Positions 23,961-29,516 of a DNA stretch of 29,516 nucleotides are shown one piece after another (positions within the stretch are counted from its first letter, which is position 1; the number at the start of each line of letters is the position of its first letter). This DNA is from an uncultured Ruminococcus sp. (lineage in GTDB: Bacteria; Bacillota; Clostridia; Oscillospirales; Ruminococcaceae), in assembly GCA_937926145.1 (NCBI GenBank), contig CALANW010000160.1, forward strand, positions 1-29,516, read 5' to 3'. The notes beneath the pieces were generated by a model. That model did no database searches, was not told the DNA's origin, and worked only from the letters and a program-made list of their open reading frames with translations. Made by a program: the position numbers and the translations under genes.

Positions 23961-23989
23961 TGGGGAGAAACGTTACAACGCTCTCCCCA
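23961..23989 (-). terminator. Attenuating hairpin between toxI and toxN
   Basis: TGGGGAGA (minus strand, 23982-23989) pairs with TCTCCCCA (23961-23968), with an inner CGTT/AACG stem. What follows on the minus strand is TTGGTTTAT, not a long U-tract. In type III systems a leaky terminator at this point sets a high ToxI to toxN ratio. Confidence 0.8.
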
Positions 23990-24010
23990 CGGTCTAATGA
24001 TTGTTTTTAG

Positions 24011-24110
24011 TCTGCACTTAATGGCGGTGAGCGCCAGTTATCAAATTCTGCACTTAATGGTGGTGAGCGCCAATTATCCGATTCTGCCCTTAATGGCGGT
24101 GAGCGCCAAT
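24011..24110 (-). ncRNA. toxI: Type III antitoxin RNA ToxI: 2.8 tandem 36-nt repeats
   Basis: On the minus strand, three units begin at 24110, 24082 and 24046 with a 36-nt period; the first lacks 8 nt at its 5' end. Each unit carries a small GGCG-CTCAC-CGCC hairpin followed by ATTAAGTGCAGA. The middle unit has CACC in the right arm (one mismatched pair) and the first has AAGGGCAG instead of AAGTGCAG. There are no variable spacers. ToxN of this family cuts the precursor into single 36-nt units that form pseudoknots and bind the toxin as closed rings. From memory, the TTAAGTGCAG core also occurs in the Pectobacterium ToxI unit. Confidence 0.88.
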
Positions 24111-24160
24111 AGAACGTACAACCATACAAAACATTCAGAGCGATACTGCTCTCCGCTATT

Positions 24161-24189
24161 ATTATACATTAAAGATACAAATATGTCAA
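24161..24189 (-). promoter_or_regulatory. Consensus promoter of toxI-toxN
   Basis: Minus strand: TTGACA (24184-24189), 17-nt spacer, TATAAT (24161-24166), a perfect housekeeping-sigma promoter. Transcription would start near 24154, about 45 nt before the first repeat. Strong transcription is expected for a type III antitoxin RNA. Confidence 0.9.
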
Positions 24190-24202
24190 GCATATTTAAA
24201 AC

Positions 24203-24230
24203 AGCCGCTGCGGTAGGTATCGCAGCGGCT
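24203..24230 (-). terminator. Terminator of pgcA
   Basis: AGCCGCTGCG and CGCAGCGGCT form a 10-bp stem with an 8-nt loop, followed on the minus strand by GTTTTAAAT. It lies 12 nt after the mutase stop and 13 nt before the -35 of the toxI promoter. Confidence 0.75.
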
Positions 24231-24242
24231 ATTATAACTATC

Positions 24243-25961
24243 TTAGAATCCAAGAATAGACTTGAAGCTGTCGGCGATCTTTGTTTCGAGTGCTTCTGCT
24301 TCTGCCTGAGTTGTGCCTGTTGTTGTGTAGTAAGCCTTGATCTTTGGCTCTGTGCCCGACGGACGGATAACAACAGATGCGCCGTCTGTAAGTACGAATG
24401 TGAGAACATCGGACTTAGGAAGTGTGAGCATTGTCTTTGCGCCGGTTGCTGTATCGGTGGAGGTGCTTGCCATATAGTCGTCGAAGCGTGTTACTGCAAG
24501 TCCGCCGATCTCCTTAGGTGTATTTGTGCGGAGGTCGCTCATGATTTCCTTCATTCTTTCCATGCCGCTTGCGCCCTCGCAGGTGAACGACTGCTGGGAG
24601 TGCTTATAAACGCCGTACTTCTTATACATATTCTCTCTTGCCTGGAGGAGAGAGATGCCCTGAGTACGGTAGAATGCTGCCATTTCGCAGATAAGCATTG
24701 AAGCCACAACTGCGTCCTTATCTCTTACATAAGAGCCTGCGAGGTAGCCGTAGCTCTCTTCAAAGCCGAAGATGTAGCGGTTCTCCTCGCCCTTAGCTTC
24801 GAGGAAGCCGATCTGCTCGCCGATGAACTTGAAGCCTGTGAGGACGTTTATCATCTTAACGCCGTAGTTGTCGGCAATCTTCTGTGCGATATCTGTTGTA
24901 ACGATAGTCTTAACTGCAACAGGGTCAGCAGGCATTGTGCCGAGCTTTGTTCTTTCGCTGCAGATATATTCGAGGAGCATTGCACCGACTTCGTTGCCCG
25001 AGAAGAGGACATAGCCGTTATCGGACGGAACTGCGATACCAACACGGTCACAGTCAGGGTCGGTTGCAAGGAGGAGGTCAGGCTTTACTGTTTCGCAAAG
25101 CTTAAGACCGAGTGCGAGTGCTTCCTTGATCTCGGGGTTCGGGAATGGGCAGGTCGTGAAGTTGCCGTTAGGATATTCCTGCTCGGGAACGACAGTAACT
25201 TCCTTGATGCCGATCTTGTCGAGGATAGCACGAACGGGCTTGTTGCCTGTGCCGTTGAGCGGTGTGTAAACGACCTTAAGTCCGCTTGAAGCAACGAGGT
25301 CTGTGTGGATACCCTGCTTGGAAACGTTGTCGAGATAGCTGTCGATAACGTCCTTGCCAATATAATTGATAGAGCCGTCCTTAACGCCCTGCTCAAAGTC
25401 GATGTACTTTGCGCCGCCGAACATAGGAACGTTGTTGATGTTCTTGAGAACGATCTCTGCTGCGCCGAGTGTGAGCTGGCAGCCGTCAGAACCGTAAACC
25501 TTGTAGCCGTTGTACTTAGCAGGGTTGTGGCTTGCGGTGATAACGATACCTGCGCTGCACTTCAATGCTCTTACAGCATAGGAAAGCATCGGTGTAGGCA
25601 TAAGCTCGGAGTAGATATGTACCTTGATGCCGTTTGCAGCGAGAACGGAAGCAGCAGTCTTAGCGAAAACATCGGACTTGATTCTGCTGTCGTAAGCGAT
25701 AGCAACGGACGGATTGGACGGGAAAGCTTCCTTAACATAGTCAGCAAGACCCTGTGTTGCACGTCTAATAGTGTAGATGTTCATTCTGTAAGCGCCTGCG
25801 CCAATAACGCCGCGAAGTCCGCCTGTGCCGAATTCGAGGTCACGGTAGAATCTGTCCTTGATAGCTTCATCGTCGCCTGCAATGGATTTAAGTTCAGTCT
25901 GGAGGTCGGGGTCGTCAACAGCCTTTTCGCACCAGAGTTCATAAAGTTCTTTTTCGTTCAT
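24243..25961 (-). CDS. pgcA: Phosphoglucomutase/phosphomannomutase (PgcA type)
   Basis: 572 aa, an alpha-D-phosphohexomutase of the long Firmicutes PgcA type, which interconverts glucose-6-phosphate and glucose-1-phosphate. It has LEFGTGGLRG (42-51), the phosphoserine Ser144 in GIVITASHNPAKYNG, the metal loop TDPDCDRVG (301-309), the sugar-specificity loop FGFEESYGYL and the phosphate-binding RPSGTEPKIKAY near the C-terminus. The ATG follows GAGGTGA. It has its own promoter (26055-26083) and terminator and stands alone. It supplies glucose-1-phosphate for glycogen and wall polymers. Confidence 0.95.
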   Translation of the reverse strand: MNEKELYELWCEKAVDDPDLQTELKSIAGDDEAIKDRFYRDLEFGTGGLRGVIGAGAYRMNIYTIRRATQGLADYVKEAFPSNPSVAIAYDSRIKSDVFAKTAASVLAANGIKVHIYSELMPTPMLSYAVRALKCSAGIVITASHNPAKYNGYKVYGSDGCQLTLGAAEIVLKNINNVPMFGGAKYIDFEQGVKDGSINYIGKDVIDSYLDNVSKQGIHTDLVASSGLKVVYTPLNGTGNKPVRAILDKIGIKEVTVVPEQEYPNGNFTTCPFPNPEIKEALALGLKLCETVKPDLLLATDPDCDRVGIAVPSDNGYVLFSGNEVGAMLLEYICSERTKLGTMPADPVAVKTIVTTDIAQKIADNYGVKMINVLTGFKFIGEQIGFLEAKGEENRYIFGFEESYGYLAGSYVRDKDAVVASMLICEMAAFYRTQGISLLQARENMYKKYGVYKHSQQSFTCEGASGMERMKEIMSDLRTNTPKEIGGLAVTRFDDYMASTSTDTATGAKTMLTLPKSDVLTFVLTDGASVVIRPSGTEPKIKAYYTTTGTTQAEAEALETKIADSFKSILGF

Positions 25962-26054
25962 AATATTTCACCTCATATAAAATGTTGATGTTTTGCACCG
26001 CAAATTCTGTCTGCCTTGTGAAAATGATGATCTTTGCGGAGTTATTCAAGATAA

Positions 26055-26083
26055 ATTATAGCACAGGCTTCACCAAAAATCAA
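26055..26083 (-). promoter_or_regulatory. Promoter of pgcA
   Basis: Minus strand: TTGATT (26078-26083), 17-nt spacer, TATAAT (26055-26060) with an extended TGC before the -10. The leader is about 90 nt. Confidence 0.75.
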
Positions 26084-26186
26084 TGACTTATGAAAATTTT
26101 ACAACCCGTACAACAAATAAAAGTTTGTTAAACGTTTAACATATTCAATTTGACTTTTAATAAATGTAGAAAAAATGTATTTTTTG

Positions 26187-26216
26187 TTGACAAAGGACGT
26201 TTTCTTGGTGTATAAT
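26187..26216 (+). promoter_or_regulatory. Promoter of the membrane-protein trio
   Basis: TTGACA (26187-26192), 18-nt spacer, TATAAT (26211-26216), near consensus. It starts a leader of about 170 nt before the first gene. Confidence 0.8.
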
Positions 26217-26249
26217 GGAAGCGAGTTGAAATATCAAAGGGGAAAAAGT

Positions 26250-26393
26250 GTGCAAAATTCTGTACGGAACGGCATTTGGAAGACTTTTTCGCACAAAAAT
26301 GAAAAACTCGTCGGGGGACGGGCAGACAAAGGAGTTATTCCGAGAAAAATTATTGAAAAAAGGATAACGGGGTGTTGTTTTGTCGGAAAATAA
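26250..26393 (+). CDS. Possible small basic leader ORF (47 aa)
   Basis: A GTG start at 26250 lies 7 nt after AAAGGGG and opens a 47-aa basic peptide ending in RITGCCFVGK. Its stop TAA ends 1 nt before the ATG at 26395 of the next gene, so translation could be coupled. No homology is recognised and the coding signal is weak. Confidence 0.3.
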   Translation: MQNSVRNGIWKTFSHKNEKLVGGRADKGVIPRKIIEKRITGCCFVGK

Positions 26394-26394
26394 A

Positions 26395-26940
26395 ATGTTT
26401 GAAAAAATGTATATCGAGGGGGACAGAAAATTTAAAAAACGCAGATTTATTCTGCTGTTGATATTCAATGTTGCCGCAGTGTGCGTTATGACTGTTGCGG
26501 CGTACAGATATAAGTTCGGGACAATGGCTGCTGCCTTTTTGATACAGTTCGTGATCTTTATGATATCTGTTTTTTATGTTAAGAAATATGAGAAGGATAT
26601 CGCAGGTGAGGAGAATTACGCCAAAACGAAAATATATGCATTGATTTTTATAGCGGTGAAGATAGCCGCTCTGATATTTATCGAGGATTTCTTGGACGAA
26701 ACAGTGTCTTTTTACACGGACAATATATTGGATATTATATTATTTATACCCGATATTGTTGGTTATATCGCAATGGCGGCGGTGCTGGGATTTATTATGG
26801 CAAAGCTGAAAAAGAAAGGTGCGGTTTATAACAGGTACAGGCTGATCGTTTATGCGCTCAACATTGCTTCCGTTCCGTATATAGCTTTGGAGTTGCTGGG
26901 TATGGTCATCGTTTTGGGAATTCCGCAGATCTTCAGTTGA
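26395..26940 (+). CDS. Hypothetical integral membrane protein
   Basis: 181 aa with five predicted transmembrane segments (about 18-36, 44-62, 79-97, 111-136 and 149-178) and a basic N-terminus (DRKFKKRR), so it would sit with the N-terminus inside. There is no recognised family. An in-frame TTG at 26380 is an alternative start (preceded by GGGGTG); the ATG at 26395 is preferred as the commoner start and because the small upstream ORF stops next to it. First main gene of a three-gene operon. Confidence 0.7.
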   Translation: MFEKMYIEGDRKFKKRRFILLLIFNVAAVCVMTVAAYRYKFGTMAAAFLIQFVIFMISVFYVKKYEKDIAGEENYAKTKIYALIFIAVKIAALIFIEDFLDETVSFYTDNILDIILFIPDIVGYIAMAAVLGFIMAKLKKKGAVYNRYRLIVYALNIASVPYIALELLGMVIVLGIPQIFS

Positions 26941-26964
26941 AAATTTTTATATAAGGGGTAAAAA

Positions 26965-28206
26965 ATGAAATACACATATAAAATAAGTGAACACGCAAAT
27001 TCGGAGATGTTTTCGGGGCTTAAAAGCGACATCGGATATCTCTATCCCGAATTTGTGTTTGAAAAAGAAATAAAGGACGCCGACGGCTCTTGCACGGACT
27101 TTTTCCGCTGTGAGGAAACGGGTGAAAATATTGCCGCCGAACTCAGCTATGCGAACAACAACATCGTTCTGACGGCGGATATGGCTATGCCCGAGCTTGC
27201 GGAAAAATACAAGATCGATAAATCGGAAGCCCGTGAAAATGATAACGGCATAAGCTTTGAAGGCATAGGCTTTGACTTTAAGGGCATTATCCGTGCTCTG
27301 TTCTGCACTTCACTTGGAATAAAGCTTTTTGCTGTGCCGCTTGCGCTGATCGTTCTGTCGGCAGGCTATGCGATAATTTGGGACGGCGGGGATATGTATG
27401 GGGTGTGGATAAGCATATTTTCAGCTGTGGGATTGTTATATGTGAACATTTTATACTGCGGAGGACTTTTTGCTATACCAACGGCGGCACTGGCTTGGTG
27501 GCTTGCTGTGAAGAAAAATAACCTGTCGTATAAAGCTCCGCTATTCATATTTATGATCTTCTCGGAGCTTCATCTGCTGATTTTTTATTGTCACGGATTC
27601 AGCGGTCTTTATATTGATGATCTGGCTTGGATAGCGTCATCTATTCTGCTGAATTTGCCGTATGTTCTGATCATGCTGTATTTCTTTTTACTGCCCGTTA
27701 TCATAGCGGACGAGATCGTGTCAAGAAAGCACAAGAAAATTTACGGCAAACGTGCAAAGGGCTGGCAGTCGGCAATATGGTGGGGCGGAACTATGGTGGC
27801 AATGTGTGCGGTACTTATTGTGTTCGGTGCAGTTTCTTCATATATTGAAATTTCAAAGGTGCAGGATATCGCCGCTGAGGAAAGCATCAGCACCTATGAG
27901 GTCATCGACCCTCTGCTTGAAAAGCATGAAAAGGCTATGCGGACGGTATCGGATTATGCGGCGGAGTATAATTATTATGACTGGTACTGCTGTCCCGACG
28001 AAAGCGTAAAGGAAGAATGGCAGGAGCTTTTCGTTGATGAGAGCGAGTACATATTCCACTATAGGCTCGACGACTATGACAGTCCGAGCTTCAGCGTATA
28101 TATCAACGGCGAGGGCAGAGGGCGTTATGATATCCGCTTTGAGGGCGAAGAGATCTATGTCAACGAGGGACTTTTCAACAGAGAGGAGGTCGGATTTTCG
28201 GTATGA
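26965..28206 (+). CDS. Hypothetical multi-pass membrane protein
   Basis: 413 aa. An N-terminal soluble region (1-110, acidic) is followed by about six hydrophobic segments (about 118-138, 146-166, 167-183, 191-209, 222-247 and 271-292) and a C-terminal soluble domain (295-413) rich in Tyr, Asp and Glu. No known family was recognised. AAGGGG lies before the ATG, 24 nt after the preceding gene. The stop overlaps the next start by 4 nt (ATGA), which indicates translational coupling. Confidence 0.75.
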   Translation: MKYTYKISEHANSEMFSGLKSDIGYLYPEFVFEKEIKDADGSCTDFFRCEETGENIAAELSYANNNIVLTADMAMPELAEKYKIDKSEARENDNGISFEGIGFDFKGIIRALFCTSLGIKLFAVPLALIVLSAGYAIIWDGGDMYGVWISIFSAVGLLYVNILYCGGLFAIPTAALAWWLAVKKNNLSYKAPLFIFMIFSELHLLIFYCHGFSGLYIDDLAWIASSILLNLPYVLIMLYFFLLPVIIADEIVSRKHKKIYGKRAKGWQSAIWWGGTMVAMCAVLIVFGAVSSYIEISKVQDIAAEESISTYEVIDPLLEKHEKAMRTVSDYAAEYNYYDWYCCPDESVKEEWQELFVDESEYIFHYRLDDYDSPSFSVYINGEGRGRYDIRFEGEEIYVNEGLFNREEVGFSV

Positions 28207-29282
28207 AAAAGCTTATAGTTATATTGGTGCTTTTTGTTTTTATCGGCGCAGTCGATCTTCTTATCACCTATAAAAGCAGCAGTTCTGTTTTCAGTCATAA
28301 GGAAAGACAAAAAAGCGATTACGAATTGTATTTAGAGCAGGAATATGAACGCCCCGAACGAGACCCAAAACTTGCCGATACGCTGTCCGATTTTACCAAT
28401 AAGATCGACTGTGAAGAATACTTTGCGGACAAGAAAGGTATGTATTATCCGCAGTCCAACGAGTATCTTGTTTCCCACAATGTTTTCGTCAACGGTGACA
28501 GAAGCAAGGTCACGGTCGATATCACGAGCCGCTATTACAAGAAGGACGGCGTTTACTCGGGAGAAATGCGCTGCTATGTCCGGAACAGTGAACACGGCAG
28601 TGTGACTTATCCCTGTGCGTATGATTCGGAGAGTGGGTCGGGACTTAAATATACCTATAATGACAATTTTTCGCTTCTGCTCGATGATTACAACAACGAC
28701 GGCAACCCCGATTATCTTATCCGCACGGGCGATCCGGAGGACGGCGGCGCATTCTACTATATTGAATATTCGGTCAATGAGGCTTATCCCGTTCATCACA
28801 CGAATTTCAACACGCCTAAGACAAACTCCGATTCCGCCGTATTCATCTACGGAAGAACGCTTGATTCGATAAGGCTCTACCATACGGATATGGATCATTT
28901 CTTCTTCCTTACCAAAGAAGATGACGGCGAGATCGTTCCCTATATTTACAATTCTAATTTTCACCAATGTGACTATTCCGACTATGCCGTCGGCAACAGA
29001 CTTTACTCCGCATTTTACGAGAACGGCGTTCTCACATTGAGAGCTACGGACTGCTCGACCGATATGGAAAACTATGAAGATGAGATGACGGTAACGGTGC
29101 GGAAACTTGACGGGCAGATTTGGAGCAGGTGCGGAGAATTTTCAGCCAACTTCAGCGAAAGAGACTACTGCCGTTTTGTACATTCCTTTGAATATGAGCA
29201 AAGCTTTGAAAAGGGACTTTATCAGCTTGAAATAAACACGCCCGACGGAGTTGCTTATGCTGAATTTGCAGTGAGAGTTTAG
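28203..29282 (+). CDS. Hypothetical membrane-anchored extracellular protein
   Basis: 359 aa. One N-terminal hydrophobic segment (residues 4-22, LIVILVLFVFIGAVDLLI) acts as a signal anchor, and the rest is extracellular. LLDDYNNDGNPDYLIRTGD (about 158-176) is an Asp/Asn-rich loop like calcium-binding FG-GAP/VCBS-type repeats, and much of the domain is beta-rich with many Tyr. The Asp-rich loop resembles that in the lipoprotein at 2605-3489. It is coupled to the preceding gene by an ATGA overlap. Function unknown. Confidence 0.75.
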   Translation: MKKLIVILVLFVFIGAVDLLITYKSSSSVFSHKERQKSDYELYLEQEYERPERDPKLADTLSDFTNKIDCEEYFADKKGMYYPQSNEYLVSHNVFVNGDRSKVTVDITSRYYKKDGVYSGEMRCYVRNSEHGSVTYPCAYDSESGSGLKYTYNDNFSLLLDDYNNDGNPDYLIRTGDPEDGGAFYYIEYSVNEAYPVHHTNFNTPKTNSDSAVFIYGRTLDSIRLYHTDMDHFFFLTKEDDGEIVPYIYNSNFHQCDYSDYAVGNRLYSAFYENGVLTLRATDCSTDMENYEDEMTVTVRKLDGQIWSRCGEFSANFSERDYCRFVHSFEYEQSFEKGLYQLEINTPDGVAYAEFAVRV

Positions 29283-29317
29283 TTTGAAAATTTGACTGCG
29301 CAACTTCACATAAATTG

Positions 29318-29346
29318 TTGCAAAAGTATCATAATAATGGTATAAT
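29318..29346 (+). promoter_or_regulatory. Promoter pointing out of the window
   Basis: TTGCAA (29318-29323), 17-nt spacer, TATAAT (29341-29346). Transcription would start near 29353 and immediately enter the hairpin at 29353-29384. Confidence 0.65.
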
Positions 29347-29352
29347 TATAAG

Positions 29353-29384
29353 TGCCGCGGCAGGAGAACTTCCCTGCGGCGGCA
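29353..29384 (+). other. GC-rich 5' hairpin of an unassigned transcript
   Basis: TGCCGC-G-GCAGG pairs with CCTGC-G-GCGGCA (one mismatch), followed by AT-rich sequence with ATTTTTAAAC at 29401-29410. It begins at the predicted transcription start. It may be a transcribed small RNA or the leader of a gene beyond the window. Confidence 0.4.
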
Positions 29385-29412
29385 GTGTTATATTATAATA
29401 ATTTTTAAACTG

Positions 29413-29497
29413 AAAGTGTACAAAAAATCAAGCAAAAGCTCGTAGCTGTTGAAAACAGGTTTATATGGCTTTTGCGCCGATTTTTTGTCTACACTTT
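29413..29497. repeat. Long imperfect inverted repeat
   Basis: AAAGTGTA, CAAAAAATC and GCAAAAGC on the left (29413-29439) pair in order with GCTTTTGC, GATTTTTTG and TACACTTT on the right (29468-29497), leaving two small bulges and a 28-nt loop. No gene lies inside. It could be a stable stem of a small RNA, a leader structure or a miniature repeat element. Confidence 0.6.
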
Positions 29498-29516
29498 GAT
29501 TAAAAATTAGTATTAG

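Noticed and set aside
24011..24110. Short CRISPR array
   Set aside because: The units are directly tandem with a fixed 36-nt period. There are no unique spacers and no cas genes nearby.
23997..24701. Plus-strand reading frame of 234 codons with repeated peptide units LHLMAVSA/LHLMVVSA/LPLMAVSA
   Set aside because: The repeated peptide is the translation of the antitoxin repeat array read on the wrong strand. The frame lacks a ribosome site, runs over a terminator and overlaps pgcA in antisense.
25305..25988. Plus-strand frame opposite pgcA
   Set aside because: Shadow of the mutase; no ribosome site and an unlikely composition.

Overview
The window looks like chromosomal DNA from an anaerobic, probably motile gut or rumen Clostridia species of the Ruminococcus/Oscillospiraceae type. 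This is inferred, not proven. The grounds are the moderate G+C, the strong AAGGAG ribosome sites, the SLH-domain cell-wall protein, the Clostridia-type chemotaxis block, the two-subunit class I fumarase (alpha subunit only), the NifS/NifU-type Fe-S pair, a CE2-like carbohydrate esterase and the S/T/E-rich lipoprotein. No rRNA, tRNA, insertion sequence, prophage or CRISPR array was seen.

Layout. 1-388: no gene, several inverted repeats. 389-5908 (minus): one tightly packed run reading from high to low coordinates: a FliK/YlqG-like protein, a FlhB-C/YlqH-like protein, a lipoprotein, a 56-aa membrane peptide, an amidohydrolase and fumarase alpha. 6117-11386 (plus): promoter, a leader of about 250 nt, then cheA-cheW-cheR-cheB. 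CheA carries two CheY-binding (P2) domains. 11602-11892 (minus): a small acidic, Cys/Asp-rich membrane-anchored protein. 12335-14029 (minus): cysteine desulfurase and IscU scaffold. 14284-19641 (plus): six closely packed or overlapping genes (RluA-type pseudouridine synthase, YbgC-type thioesterase, CE2-like esterase, BaiN/HI0933 flavoprotein, DUF1624 membrane protein, KsgA), followed by cmk at 19914. 21008-23308 (plus): SLH-anchored secreted protein behind a structured leader. 23418-24189 (minus): a compact type III toxin-antitoxin locus. 24243-25961 (minus): phosphoglucomutase/phosphomannomutase. 26187-29282 (plus): three membrane or secreted proteins of unknown function. 29283-29516: a promoter followed by two strong hairpins and no gene.

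The most interesting element is the 23.4-24.2 kb locus. A consensus promoter (TTGACA-17-TATAAT) drives 2.8 copies of a 36-nt tandem repeat, then a leaky terminator-like hairpin, then a 173-aa ToxN/AbiQ-like endoribonuclease. This is the complete type III toxin-antitoxin (abortive infection) architecture. A plus-strand reading frame through the repeats is misleading; the antitoxin is an RNA. A second recurring theme is a heptamer repeat (TTCGGAA)n that lies at, or within about 10 nt of, the stop codon of three unrelated genes and even encodes the C-terminus of KsgA.
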